A stretch of DNA of 16,866 bases, taken from JAWLBW01 sp041687475. Lineage in GTDB: Bacteria; J088; JAWLBW01. The notes under the pieces are model-generated. The model worked only from the letters and a program-made list of their open reading frames with translations, did no database searches and was not told the DNA's origin. Shown piece by piece: positions 5,852-14,341 of this stretch. The DNA is taken from the NCBI GenBank assembly GCA_041687475.1, contig JAWLBW010000072.1, forward strand, positions 1 through 16,866, given 5' to 3'. The translations under genes were made by a program, and so were the position numbers. Every line of letters starts with the position of its first letter. Position 1 is the stretch's first letter.

Positions 5852-6714
5852 CCGGCTATCGCCGTGCAAGCGATCGTGGCCTCATATGGTTTCTCGCCCT
5901 GAGCCTGGGCGTGCACGCCCTCATTGTCGCCTTGGGCAGCTTCACGGGAAAAGGCAAGACGAAGGTTGTTGCGCCGGTCTACAATGTGAAACTGGTTTCG
6001 AGTCGGCCCGGCGGCGGCGACGGTGGTAAGCCGAAGGGGGCTCCACCGCCGAAGAAGGCGCCACCCAAGCCCGAACCGGCGCCGAAACCGCAGCCGAAAC
6101 CACAGCCCAAGCCTGCACCGAAACCCAAGCCGGCACCGAAGCCGCAGCCGAAACCACAGGCGAAGCCCAAGCCGCAGGCAAAGCCCGCTGAAAAACGTCC
6201 GGCCCCCAAACCCGCCGAGACGAAGCCGGCAGCTACGGCAAAAGCGCAGCCGGCAAAGACGAATGCCAAACCCGTCGCGACGGCAGACGAGCCCGACTTC
6301 GCCGATGTTCTGGCCGACGTGCAGAACATGATCAACAGCAAGTCGACCGGTACCGATACGGCCGGGAAAGGCGCGGGTGGAAAAAAGGGCGAAGGCGGCG
6401 CCGCAGGCGATGGTGCGGGGGCTCTGGCCATTCAGATTTACGCCGGACAGGTACAGACCGCCATCGAGCAGTACTGGAGCATTCCCTCGGAGCTCGGCAG
6501 ATCGCGCGCCGCCGTGCAGATCGGCATCAAGGTAAATGCCCAGGGCTCGGTCGTCGATGCGTGGATCGACGAGTCGAGCGGTCACAGTATTCTTGACGAG
6601 AGTGCCATGCGGGCGGTACGAGCCGCCAGCCCGCTGCCTCCACCGCCTTCGACCAGTGGCGGTTTCTTTACTTTCTATTCCCGCTTCAGCCCCCAGGGGG
6701 CCAGGAGTCTGTAA
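5848..6714 (+). CDS. tolA: TolA-like energy transducer with Lys-Pro-rich spacer
   Basis: This TolA/TonB-type protein of 288 residues links the TolQR motor to TolB/Pal. One N-terminal membrane anchor (about 11-31, with the SLGVHALIV pattern typical of the family) is followed by a Pro/Lys/Gln-rich extended spacer (about 65-145), a polar linker (148-192), and a C-terminal TonB/TolA fold (about 195-285: IEQYWSIPSELG, IGIKVNAQGSV, DESAMRAVRAASPLPPPP). E. coli TolA instead has a long Ala-rich helical spacer; this shorter polyproline rod is TonB-like. The operon place makes it TolA. The start is GTG at 5848, overlapping the tolR stop, with GGAGGAG close by. The stop overlaps the tolB start by one base. 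Confidence 0.9.
   Translation: MTGYRRASDRGLIWFLALSLGVHALIVALGSFTGKGKTKVVAPVYNVKLVSSRPGGGDGGKPKGAPPPKKAPPKPEPAPKPQPKPQPKPAPKPKPAPKPQPKPQAKPKPQAKPAEKRPAPKPAETKPAATAKAQPAKTNAKPVATADEPDFADVLADVQNMINSKSTGTDTAGKGAGGKKGEGGAAGDGAGALAIQIYAGQVQTAIEQYWSIPSELGRSRAAVQIGIKVNAQGSVVDAWIDESSGHSILDESAMRAVRAASPLPPPPSTSGGFFTFYSRFSPQGARSL
6040..6267 (+). repeat. Low-complexity Lys/Pro-coding tract in tolA
   Basis: Degenerate short repeats of codons for KP, PQ and AP units (for example cagccgaaaccacagcccaa) encode TolA residues 65-140. Synonymous codon changes between units suggest selection on the protein rather than recent slippage. This part may vary in length between strains. Confidence 0.75.
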
Positions 6715-8033
6715 TGCGAATTCTGTTCGCTGTTCTTACCGCCGCAATCGCTCTGGGAATGCCTGCCGTTTCCCGGGGCGACGACAAGGTGGTTATCGAT
6801 ATTAACCGTGCAACCGAGCGAAAGATGAGCGTCGCCGTGCCGACGCTTATCGCCGGACCGGGGGTCGATGCCGGAATCGCCCGCAAGGCGGCCGAACTTC
6901 TGGCATGGGATCTCAACTTCTCGGGTGTTTTCTCGACCATCAACACCGCACCCTGGGAACCGCAGGCTGCCGGCGAGACGCTCGATTCGCCCGCCTACAA
7001 GCTGTGGCGAACGGGTGGCGCCATCATGCTGGTTCGCGGCACCATCGAACGACGCGGCGAAGGCTATGGGCTCGAGTTCCGGCTGTACGATACCGTGCAG
7101 GAAAAGGTCATCGGTCTTCCGGGCGGCGCCATCGGCAAGCGTTATCAGGTGGGCAAGGACGCGGCCCCGGCGGTGCATGCTTTCGCCAACGTGATCATGG
7201 AGCTTGTTACCCGCAACAGCGGACCCTTCGGCACGCGTATTGCCTTTGAATATCGCAAGCCGAAAACCACGCGTAAGGATCTGTGGGTCGTCAATCTCGA
7301 CGGATCGGGCCTGACCCCGCTGACGCAGAACAACATGCTGAACCTCGGGCCGGCGTGGAGCCCCGACGGCCGCCACCTTGCCTATACGAGCTACAAGCGC
7401 CGCAACCCAGATCTGTTTCTGATGGACCTGTCGCGTGGTACCGACGCGGTGCTCTCGGCGCGCGAAGGCTCGAACACCGGCCCCACGTTCACGCCCGACG
7501 GCAAGCATGTGGCCGCGGCGCTGAGCTATCAGGGCAACAGCGAAATCTATCTGTTGACGCTCGACGGCAAGATCGCCGAACGGCTGACGAACAACCAGGC
7601 AATCGACATTCAGCCGACCTTCAGCCCCGATGGTCAGAAGATTGCCTTTACCAGCGATCGCATCGGCAACCCCAACGTATTCCTCATGGACCGCGACGGC
7701 TCGAACGTTCAGCGCCTGACTTTCAACGGCAAGTACAATGCTTCGCCGGCCTGGAGCCCTACGGGCAAGTGGATCGCCTACGCCAGCCGTGACGACGGCA
7801 ACATCTGGATCATCAGTCCCGATGGAGAAGAGAGCCGTCGCATTACCAACGGTGAGGGTTCAAACGAAGATCCAAGCTGGAGCCCCGATGGCCGCTATGT
7901 CGTCTTCAGCTCGAATCGGTCGGGAACCTACGACCTCTGGGCCGCCGACATCATCACCGGCACGGTTACCCGCATCACGAACCTGCCCGGCGATGAACGC
8001 AGGCCGGCCTGGGGCCCGTACTACATTAAATAA
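6714..8033 (+). CDS. tolB: Tol-Pal periplasmic beta-propeller protein TolB
   Basis: TolB is the periplasmic partner that shuttles between Pal and TolA. It has 439 residues, the usual TolB length. A Sec signal peptide (about 1-22) is followed by an N-terminal domain beginning VVIDINRATERKMSVAVP, then a six-bladed propeller with TolB/WD40-like repeats: PAWSPDGRHLAYTSYK, TFSPDGQKIAFTSDR, PAWSPTGKWIAYASR and PSWSPDGRYVVFSSNRSG. The ATG overlaps the tolA stop (TAATG), and AGGAG lies at 6703-6707. pal follows after 17 nt. Confidence 0.97.
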   Translation: MRILFAVLTAAIALGMPAVSRGDDKVVIDINRATERKMSVAVPTLIAGPGVDAGIARKAAELLAWDLNFSGVFSTINTAPWEPQAAGETLDSPAYKLWRTGGAIMLVRGTIERRGEGYGLEFRLYDTVQEKVIGLPGGAIGKRYQVGKDAAPAVHAFANVIMELVTRNSGPFGTRIAFEYRKPKTTRKDLWVVNLDGSGLTPLTQNNMLNLGPAWSPDGRHLAYTSYKRRNPDLFLMDLSRGTDAVLSAREGSNTGPTFTPDGKHVAAALSYQGNSEIYLLTLDGKIAERLTNNQAIDIQPTFSPDGQKIAFTSDRIGNPNVFLMDRDGSNVQRLTFNGKYNASPAWSPTGKWIAYASRDDGNIWIISPDGEESRRITNGEGSNEDPSWSPDGRYVVFSSNRSGTYDLWAADIITGTVTRITNLPGDERRPAWGPYYIK

Positions 8034-8050
8034 CTGAGAAAGGATACGAA

Positions 8051-8836
8051 ATGACGAGAGTTGCAAAACTGGGCTTCGTCCTTATCGTCGGTGCGGTCAT
8101 GCTGGCCTGTGCAAGCGCGCCCGTCGACGAAATCGCACAGGCCGAAAACGCCCTTCGCGCCGCCCGAGACTCGGGAGCCCGCGACTGCGCGCCGCGTTCG
8201 TTCCGAAGTGCCGAGGAAATGATGGCGCGAGCCTATCGTCTCAGCGATGAAAAGGAATACGACGAAGCAAAGAAGACCGCAGAAACCACGCGAGAGCTGG
8301 CCGAAGTCGCGAAAAACGAGTCGGACAAGGCCCGTGCCGCCGGGCGGTGTAAGCCTGCCGAGGTAACCGACTCGGTCGAAGACGACGCGGCTGCCTCCGG
8401 CGATGGTGCGCGCCTGGGCGGCGCCACGCTGAGTGAAGCCGATGTGCGCGAAGAGATTGCCCGCATTCAAACCGGCGAAGGTTCGCTGGGCGAAGGAACG
8501 CGAGTGACCGCGCTCAAACCGGTCTACTTCAATTTCGACGATTCGGGCGTGAGCGGCGAGGCGCTGCAGACCATTCAGGAAAATGCCGAGTGGCTGGAGC
8601 AGCGTCCGACGGTCAAGGTACAGGTAGAAGGGCACACCGACGAGCGCGGTACGGCCGAATACAACCTGGCCCTGGGCGAACGGCGCGCCAAAGCCGTTCG
8701 TGACGCGCTCACCCGACTGGGTATCGCCGTCGATCGGATCTCGGTCATAAGCTATGGTGAAGAGGCCCCCGCCAATCTGGGCACGGGCGAGGCATCGTGG
8801 AAGGAAAACCGCCGCGCGGAGTTTGTCATACAATGA
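8051..8836 (+). CDS. pal: Peptidoglycan-associated lipoprotein Pal with DUF4398-like N-terminus
   Basis: Pal anchors the outer membrane to peptidoglycan and is collected at the septum by Tol. The lipobox is VMLAC with Cys20. Residues 25-100 form an Ala/Glu-rich helical segment (ENALRAARDSGARDCAP, SAEEMMARAYRLSDEKEYDEA) like the DUF4398 domain. The OmpA-like peptidoglycan-binding domain is at about 155-261: VYFNFDDSGVSGEAL, GHTDERGTAEYNLALGERRAKAV (194-216) and NRRAEFVIQ. At 261 residues it is much longer than E. coli Pal (173) because of the extra helical part. AAGGA lies 8 nt before the ATG. It overlaps cpoB (ATGA). Confidence 0.93.
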   Translation: MTRVAKLGFVLIVGAVMLACASAPVDEIAQAENALRAARDSGARDCAPRSFRSAEEMMARAYRLSDEKEYDEAKKTAETTRELAEVAKNESDKARAAGRCKPAEVTDSVEDDAAASGDGARLGGATLSEADVREEIARIQTGEGSLGEGTRVTALKPVYFNFDDSGVSGEALQTIQENAEWLEQRPTVKVQVEGHTDERGTAEYNLALGERRAKAVRDALTRLGIAVDRISVISYGEEAPANLGTGEASWKENRRAEFVIQ

Positions 8837-9642
8837 GCCGGATCATCTCTACGTTCGCGGTTGCCGTAATCGCACTGTCGGTCAACGCCTGCGCCACCAT
8901 GGCCGAGACCGACGAACTGCGTAACCGCGCCACGCTGCTTGAAGCGCGTATGACCGAGCTGCAGTCGCAGACCGCCTCGCAGGCCGAGGAAGCCAACACC
9001 GTCGCCAAGACCGCGGCCGAGAAAATGAGTGCCGAGGCTCGGGCCATTCGCGAATCGCTGGCCGGTCTCGGGGCCCGGGTCGATTCGCTCGGAAACAGGG
9101 TCATGGTTCTCGAGGGTCGCACCGAAGAAGTGCAGACGAGTGCCGGAAAGGTAAGCGCCGCCTCGGCGCGCCTGTCGCAGATGGAAGCCGATCAGACCCG
9201 ACTTGCCGAAGTCATCGCCCGCCTTGAGCAGCGCATCGCCGAGATGGAAGGCGCGAAGAAGGAAGCGGCCGAAATCGACGATGCCGGCATTTACAAAACC
9301 TCTTTGCAGGCGCACAATGCCGGGCGGTATGCCGAGGCCCGCGAAGGCTTCGCGCGTATTCTCGAATCGCGGCCCGATTCGACGTACGCCGCCAATGCCT
9401 TGTTCTGGATGGGCGAGGGCTTCTATAAGGAAGAACAATACGACGACGCCCTCGAGCAGTACATGGTGGTCATTCAGAAACACGCCTCCAGCGATAAGGT
9501 CTGTCCCTCGCTCTTGAAGGCGGGCATTACCCTCGAGCAGCGCAAGGAAGACCAGAAGGCAAGGGTGTTTTACCGGCAGGTGGTCGAACGCTGTGCCGAG
9601 TCTCCCCAGGTCGAGGAAGCCCGTCGCCGGCTGGGCGATTGA
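8833..9642 (+). CDS. cpoB: Cell-division coordinator CpoB (YbgF), lipoprotein form
   Basis: This 269-residue tol-operon TPR protein is the counterpart of E. coli CpoB/YbgF, which links peptidoglycan synthesis to Tol-driven constriction. A lipoprotein signal ends at Cys20 (lipobox VNAC; Asn at -2 is unusual). A long heptad-rich coiled coil (about 25-145) and tandem TPRs (about 152-265: YKTSLQAHNAGRYAEAREGF, ANALFWMGEGFYKEEQYDDA) follow. The ATG at 8833 overlaps the pal stop. An upstream in-frame start at 8797 would put charged residues before the signal peptide and was rejected. The E. coli protein is soluble in the periplasm, so lipidation is a lineage difference. Confidence 0.9.
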   Translation: MSRIISTFAVAVIALSVNACATMAETDELRNRATLLEARMTELQSQTASQAEEANTVAKTAAEKMSAEARAIRESLAGLGARVDSLGNRVMVLEGRTEEVQTSAGKVSAASARLSQMEADQTRLAEVIARLEQRIAEMEGAKKEAAEIDDAGIYKTSLQAHNAGRYAEAREGFARILESRPDSTYAANALFWMGEGFYKEEQYDDALEQYMVVIQKHASSDKVCPSLLKAGITLEQRKEDQKARVFYRQVVERCAESPQVEEARRRLGD

Positions 9643-9654
9643 ACCGAAGAACCG

Positions 9655-10800
9655 ATGGCCACGTACCTCGACAATGCGGCGACTTCGTTTCCCAAGCCTG
9701 AATCGGTATATGGGGCGGTCGACGCTGCGCTGCGACGGGGCGGCAGCCCGAACCGCGGCATGTACGGCGAAGGTCTGGAGGCCACACGCGGCCTCTTCGA
9801 AATTCGCGAGGTCGTGGCCGACTTCATCGGCGCACCCGACTCTTCACGCGTCGTTTTCGGATTCAATGCCACCGATTGCCTGAACCTTGCCCTGAAGGGT
9901 TGGGTGCGCGACGGCGATCACGTGGTTACCTCCGACATCGAGCACAACGCCGTCGTGCGACCGCTGCACGCAATGGCCGAACGGCGGGGCGTGCGTATGA
10001 CCCGCATTGCGGCCGACGAATGCGGGCGAATTTCACCCGACGACGTGCTCGACGCAGTCTCCCACGACACGCGGCTGGTCGTACTCACCCACTCGTCGAA
10101 CGTGCTCGGCGCGGTCAACCCTGTTGAAGAGATCGGCCGGCGTCTTGCCGAACGTCGGATTCCGCTGCTGGTCGACGCCGCGCAGACAGTCGGTTACGTG
10201 CCTGTCGACGTGCGCCGGATGGGGCTTGCCATGCTGGCCGCGCCGGGGCACAAGTCACTGCTTGGCCCTCAGGGTACGGGTTTTCTGTGGGTGCACGAAG
10301 AGCTTGAACTACATTCCTGGCGCGAGGGTGGAACGGGAACCGAGAGCCGGAGTCAGGCCATGCCCGACGCCATGCCCGAGGCACTCGAGGCCGGAACGCA
10401 CAATTATCCAGGACTTGCCGGTCTCGCGGCCGGTATTGCCTGGCTGCAGGATCGCGGCCTGCAGTCGGTGAGCCGGCACAAGCAGGAACTGGTGGCCGCC
10501 GCCGTCGAGCGAATTCGCAGCCACCCGTCACTGCGTATCGTGAGTGCCGTCGACCCGGCCGACCGAAGTCCGCTGGTAACCTTTACCCATGATGGTATCG
10601 ACAGCGAACGCATTGCGTCGGCACTTTCGCAGCGGGGCGTTTCCGTACGCGCCGGTCTGCACTGCGCCCCCGGCGCCCACGAGAAGGCAGGCAGCGATCG
10701 GTGGGGGGCTGTTCGGGTAAGCCCGGGCGCATTCAACACGATGGCCGACATCGACGCTTTCGGCGATGCGCTCGGCGAAGTCATGAAGGAGATAGCATGA
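9655..10800 (+). CDS. Cysteine desulfurase-like class V aminotransferase
   Basis: A PLP enzyme of 381 residues that would move sulfur from cysteine to an acceptor. It starts with YLDNAATSFPKP, the family's N-terminal signature. The PLP-site residues visible are His97 (IEHNAVVRP), Asp174 (LLVDAAQTVG) and the Schiff-base Lys200 (APGHKSLLGPQGTGF). The catalytic-loop Cys337 lies in AGLHCAPGAHEKAGS. This set matches the cysteine desulfurase-like (TIGR01977-type) branch rather than IscS or SufS, and no isc/suf scaffold genes are nearby. It begins 12 nt after cpoB and ends overlapping the next gene (ATGA), so it looks co-transcribed with tol. The physiological sulfur acceptor is unknown. Confidence 0.88.
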   Translation: MATYLDNAATSFPKPESVYGAVDAALRRGGSPNRGMYGEGLEATRGLFEIREVVADFIGAPDSSRVVFGFNATDCLNLALKGWVRDGDHVVTSDIEHNAVVRPLHAMAERRGVRMTRIAADECGRISPDDVLDAVSHDTRLVVLTHSSNVLGAVNPVEEIGRRLAERRIPLLVDAAQTVGYVPVDVRRMGLAMLAAPGHKSLLGPQGTGFLWVHEELELHSWREGGTGTESRSQAMPDAMPEALEAGTHNYPGLAGLAAGIAWLQDRGLQSVSRHKQELVAAAVERIRSHPSLRIVSAVDPADRSPLVTFTHDGIDSERIASALSQRGVSVRAGLHCAPGAHEKAGSDRWGAVRVSPGAFNTMADIDAFGDALGEVMKEIA

Positions 10801-11288
10801 AAAACGCACTCGGGTTTGCGCTGGGCCTTCTCCTGTTCTCCTTTGTCGGGCCGCAGTCAGCCGCCGCTTTCGACATCGACCGGCCCATGCAGTTCGACCG
10901 CAAGTTCAGCGGCGATCAGAAACTTCGCTTCACCTCGGGCGGAAGGGCCTTCAGCCAGAAAGGCACCCGGATGAGTTACCGCATCATCCGTTCCTCGGCC
11001 GATTGGAAGAAGATCTGGGGTTATCTGTACGACGACACCGTCAAGGTCGACTTCAGAAAACACAGCGTGGTGGCGGTATATCGTTCGCCGGCGGCCGGAA
11101 AGTTCGAGATACGCCCCACCTATGTGCGCTTGACCGACGATCACCTGACGCTCAAGACCGAGGTCGGGTGGACCGGAAGTGACGCACGTTCGCATCCCTT
11201 TCTCTTTCTGGTCGTGCCCCACTTCCGGCAGCTGTCGGTCGAAGAAAAGTTCCGTGTACCGTCGGGCAAGGAACCGCGTTATCCCTGA
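10797..11288 (+). CDS. Exported protein of unknown function, PrcB-like C-terminal part
   Basis: A 163-residue protein with a Sec signal peptide (hydrophobic 5-18, likely cleavage at AAA-FD near 24). The mature part contains YRIIRSSADWKKIW, then VDFRKHSVVAVYRSPAAGKFEI and a C-terminal beta-rich stretch ending FLFLVVPHFRQL. The order (I.ss..eW..., .DF....vv.v......g.f.i) resembles the C-terminal domain of PrcB-type protease-complex proteins. That match is from memory of the pattern and is weak. AAGGAGAT lies just before the ATG, which overlaps the desulfurase stop (ATGA). It is the last gene of the tol string. Confidence 0.75.
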   Translation: MKNALGFALGLLLFSFVGPQSAAAFDIDRPMQFDRKFSGDQKLRFTSGGRAFSQKGTRMSYRIIRSSADWKKIWGYLYDDTVKVDFRKHSVVAVYRSPAAGKFEIRPTYVRLTDDHLTLKTEVGWTGSDARSHPFLFLVVPHFRQLSVEEKFRVPSGKEPRYP

Positions 11289-11292
11289 GCGC

Positions 11293-11311
11293 GGGGCCGC
11301 GGGGCGGTCCC
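11293..11311 (+). terminator. GC-rich hairpin after the tol operon
   Basis: GGGGCCGC (11293-11300) pairs with GCGGTCCC (11304-11311), with one G-U pair and a 3-nt loop. It lies 5 nt after the stop codon of the last operon gene. Only a short pyrimidine run follows (ttcc), so termination may be partial or the hairpin may protect the 3' end. Confidence 0.35.
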
Positions 11312-11382
11312 TTCCGTGCTCGCGCAAGGCAGACGGGCAGGGTACACTGATCCGTTTCGACCTTACTTGCGGAACTTAAAGA

Positions 11383-12405
11383 GTGATTCTAGGTATCGAG
11401 ACCAGTTGCGACGAGACCGCGGCGGCCGTCGTGTCGCGCGCCCTCGAAGAAAGAGCGTCGGTCGTGGGAACCCAGGCTGCCGTGCATGCCCGATACGGCG
11501 GCGTGGTTCCTGAAATCGCCGGTCGCGAACACGTGGCGGCGTTGATTCCCGTCATCAACGAAGCGCTTCGACAGGCCGACGTTCGCGAAAGCGAGCTCGA
11601 GGCCGTTGCCGTGACCATGGGTCCCGGCCTCATCGGCAGCCTGCTGGTCGGCCTTTCCTTTGCGCAGGGCATGGCCCTGCGGCTCGGCATTCCCCTGATT
11701 GGCGTTCACCATATCGAAGCCCATCTTCTCGCCGTTCTTCTCGAGCGGCCCGTCGAGTTTCCCTTTCTCGGCCTGGTTGTCTCCGGCGGACATACCCATC
11801 TTTATCATGTCGAAAGGCCCGGCGCCTACCGCTTGTTGGGTCGCACGCGCGATGATGCGGCGGGCGAAGCTTTCGACAAGGCGGCCGTGGCGCTCGGGCT
11901 GCCGTATCCGGGCGGCGTGTCGATCGAGAAGGCGTCGGCGGGCGGCGAACGAAATCGCTACGCCTTTCCACGCGCACTGCAGCGCGATGAAGCCTTCGAT
12001 TTTTCGTTTTCGGGTTTGAAAACCGCCGTTCGCCTGCAGGCCCAGCAGCTCGGCGCACTCACTGAAGGTCAGACGGCCGATCTGGCTGCCTCGGTACAGG
12101 AAGCCATCGTCGACAGCCTCGTGACCAAGACCCTGGCCGCCGCCGACCGCCATGGACTCGCACGAATCGTCGTTGCCGGCGGCGTCGCAGCCAACAAGCG
12201 CCTGCGTGCCGTCTTCGATGAACGCCGGGGTAGTCGCGAAGTGATCTTTCCGGCCTTCAGGTACTGCACCGACAATGCGGCCATGGTTGCCTGCGCGGGC
12301 GCCCTGCGCATGCGCGCGGCCGCCCTGACGCCGCTGAACGTTCGGCCCCGGCCGAACTGGCCTCTCGAAACCCTGGTCTGGCCCGAAACGCAGGAAACCA
12401 CATGA
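11383..12405 (+). CDS. tsaD: tRNA N6-threonylcarbamoyladenosine transferase TsaD
   Basis: TsaD (formerly Gcp/YgjD) transfers the threonylcarbamoyl group to A37 of ANN-decoding tRNAs, with TsaB and TsaE. It has 340 residues, the normal length. It starts ILGIETSCDETAAAVV. The metal-binding His110 and His114 lie in GVHHIEAHL, SGGHTHL is at 134-140, KTAVR at 213-217, GGVAANKRLR at 266-275 and YCTDNAAM (Asp297) at 294-301. The start is GTG; the family's N-terminus begins right there, so no longer form is needed. The leader (11289-11382) has a possible -10 TACACT at 11343 but no good -35. The 3' end overlaps the crotonase gene by ATGA. Confidence 0.97.
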   Translation: MILGIETSCDETAAAVVSRALEERASVVGTQAAVHARYGGVVPEIAGREHVAALIPVINEALRQADVRESELEAVAVTMGPGLIGSLLVGLSFAQGMALRLGIPLIGVHHIEAHLLAVLLERPVEFPFLGLVVSGGHTHLYHVERPGAYRLLGRTRDDAAGEAFDKAAVALGLPYPGGVSIEKASAGGERNRYAFPRALQRDEAFDFSFSGLKTAVRLQAQQLGALTEGQTADLAASVQEAIVDSLVTKTLAAADRHGLARIVVAGGVAANKRLRAVFDERRGSREVIFPAFRYCTDNAAMVACAGALRMRAAALTPLNVRPRPNWPLETLVWPETQETT

Positions 12406-13181
12406 GCGGAAACGTTGAACGCCGAGACGTCTCGGGCATCGCCTGGCTGACACTGAAGCATCCCGAGCGCCGCAATGCGGTTACTCCGACCATTCTGTCG
12501 GACCTGCGCCACCATCTCGAACAGGCCTCGGAAGACGAGACGGTACGGGTCGTTGCCTTGCGCGGCGACGGTCCGCACGCCTTCAGCGCCGGTTACGATT
12601 TGCGCAGCTTCGGCGACGCGGCGCAGACACCCGCCGACGCAGCCGATCATCTGTCGAAAACATTGCAGATTCTGGCCGATGTGCCCAAGCCCACGGTTGC
12701 CGTGCTGAACGGTCACGCCATCGGGGCCGGCTGTGAAATTGCCGTGACCTGCGACATCAGATGGGCCCGCGCGGGCGTGCTGCTCGGAATGCCGCCGGGG
12801 CGCCTGGGTCTGGTTTATGCCGCCTCGGGCGTGGCGCGTTTTCTTTCACTCATCGGCCCCGCGCACACGGCCGAACTCTTCTATTCGGCGACCAACATAC
12901 CGGCCGAGCGGGCTGCCGCCATCGGGCTGGTCAACGAGACTTTCGATGCCGACGGCTTCGAGAGGGAAGTCGATGATCGTCTTTCCCGGATCGCGGCGAT
13001 GGCGCCGCTGTCGCATGCCGGACACGCCTTTGCCCTGCGACGACTTGCGGCCGCACGCCTGTCCGACGATGATGCGGTTCGATTCGAAGAAATGCGTGAG
13101 CGCGCCTTCCGCAGCGATGATGCGGCCGAGGGGCTGGCGTCGTTCCTCGAAAAGCGCGATCCGGCATTCAAGGGAAACTAG
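12402..13181 (+). CDS. Enoyl-CoA hydratase/isomerase (crotonase) family protein
   Basis: A 259-residue crotonase-fold protein, the usual length. The oxyanion-hole segments are AFSAGYDLRSFG (60-71) and LNGHAIGAGCEIAVTCDIRWA (102-122). Glu112 matches the catalytic Glu144 of rat mitochondrial hydratase. The second catalytic glutamate (rat Glu164) is replaced by Pro132 in GMPPGRLGL. It is therefore probably not a standard hydratase and may be an isomerase, a decarboxylase-like or other crotonase member. It is coupled to tsaD by an ATGA overlap, with no other fatty-acid gene nearby. It ends 5 bp from the convergent kinase gene. Confidence 0.9.
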   Translation: MSGNVERRDVSGIAWLTLKHPERRNAVTPTILSDLRHHLEQASEDETVRVVALRGDGPHAFSAGYDLRSFGDAAQTPADAADHLSKTLQILADVPKPTVAVLNGHAIGAGCEIAVTCDIRWARAGVLLGMPPGRLGLVYAASGVARFLSLIGPAHTAELFYSATNIPAERAAAIGLVNETFDADGFEREVDDRLSRIAAMAPLSHAGHAFALRRLAAARLSDDDAVRFEEMRERAFRSDDAAEGLASFLEKRDPAFKGN

Positions 13182-13186
13182 GCGCG

Positions 13187-14341
13187 TTACTGCGTACCGG
13201 TGGCGATACGGAGGCGAATACCACCGCGGTCGGAAGGTTCGGCCGTCAGCTCGGCCTGCAGTTTCGCCGCCCGTTTCTGAATGGTACGCGAGACGGCGAC
13301 CTGCGCCGTTCCCTTTCCGGCGACGGCGTTTCCATTGTCTTCTACCTCGAGTCGCCAGCCTGTCGCATCGGCCGTAAACCCCACGGCGATTGTGTCGGCG
13401 CGGCCATGGCGCACGGCGTTGTTCACGGCCTCGGCCACAATGAGCAGGGTGTGGTAGGCCACGGTGGGAGAAACAGGGGTGCGTTCGTCGACCCTGCATT
13501 CCAGCCGGCAGATGTCGGGGGCCACTTCGCCGCACACTTCGGCGAGTACCCGGGTCAATTCCGCTTCGTTGAGCGGCTTGCTGATAAACGACCGCATGGT
13601 CAGGCGAACCTGCTGCAGGCTTCCCTGCGCAATGAGTTCGATCTCGGCCAGCAGTTTCTGTACGCGCTCGTCGTTTCCCGGCAGTGACTGGCGTGCGACC
13701 CGACAGCGCAGGGCCAACCCCGTCAGGCTGGCTCCCAGGCCGTCATGCAGGTCCTGGCTGATACGCTCCCGTTCGTCGAGCCGGGCCTGATCTTCCAGCA
13801 GCTGTTCGTTTTCGAGGGCGATCCTGTCGTATTTCTGCATGATGGATCCGAGCCACCCGTAGGTTGCCGGTGCGATGAACGAAGCCACCATGACGGAACC
13901 CAGGGTGGCGCCGGCATCATAGGGCAGCACGGAGGCGACGAACCAGCCAACCCAGGGAAGCACGCCCAGAACAAGAAGCTGGCGACCGTTAAGCTGCAGG
14001 GTCAGCGCGTCATTGGTGGCCGAAAGCAGGTAGAAGACCCATGCGAAAGGTTGAAACGGATTCGTCACGAAGGGCAGCGTGCCGGTTACCACCGCATTGG
14101 TAAGGTGCGATCCGCGATAGGGACCCTTCAGAAAGATGAGCGTCGAGAGAAAGACGTGAAGACTTACGAAGACCGAAAAGCTTCCGAGAGAAAGACCGGT
14201 CAGATCTTCGACGCCTTCCCAGAGAAAAGGCAGAAGAATGGCCGTCATGGAAGCGAGATAGGCGAAATAGCCCTTTGGTGAAAGGACCCTTCGCATTCCA
14301 AGACGATGTTGCGGTGGTTTCCAGAAGGCAGGCAGCTTCAC
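13187..14341 (-). CDS. Membrane sensor histidine kinase (HisKA_3/NarL-system type)
   Basis: From GTG at 14341 this is a 384-residue kinase. About six membrane helices fill the first 165 residues, without a large periplasmic domain. A coiled-coil linker follows (about 170-190), then the dimerisation/phospho-acceptor box ERERISQDLHDGLGASL with His199. The HATPase domain has an N-box EAVNNAVRHG (Asn307, Asn308) and a G1-box VEDNG (Asp335); the later glycine loop is weak. The DLHDG form belongs to the class that phosphorylates NarL/LuxR-type regulators. GGAG lies 8 nt before the GTG. A TTG at 14416 would add 25 residues and cannot be excluded. The next gene upstream (14429-15652) is its degenerate paralogue. 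No response regulator is in the window. Confidence 0.88.
   Translation of the reverse strand: MKLPAFWKPPQHRLGMRRVLSPKGYFAYLASMTAILLPFLWEGVEDLTGLSLGSFSVFVSLHVFLSTLIFLKGPYRGSHLTNAVVTGTLPFVTNPFQPFAWVFYLLSATNDALTLQLNGRQLLVLGVLPWVGWFVASVLPYDAGATLGSVMVASFIAPATYGWLGSIMQKYDRIALENEQLLEDQARLDERERISQDLHDGLGASLTGLALRCRVARQSLPGNDERVQKLLAEIELIAQGSLQQVRLTMRSFISKPLNEAELTRVLAEVCGEVAPDICRLECRVDERTPVSPTVAYHTLLIVAEAVNNAVRHGRADTIAVGFTADATGWRLEVEDNGNAVAGKGTAQVAVSRTIQKRAAKLQAELTAEPSDRGGIRLRIATGTQ

Noticed and set aside
5764..6585. Long Arg/Leu-rich minus-strand frame opposite tolA
   Set aside because: It mirrors the Lys-Pro repeat of tolA and has no recognisable domain.
11343..11348. TACACT as a tsaD promoter
   Set aside because: It resembles a -10 but has no -35 hexamer at 16-18 nt and no extended TGn, so I did not list it as a feature.
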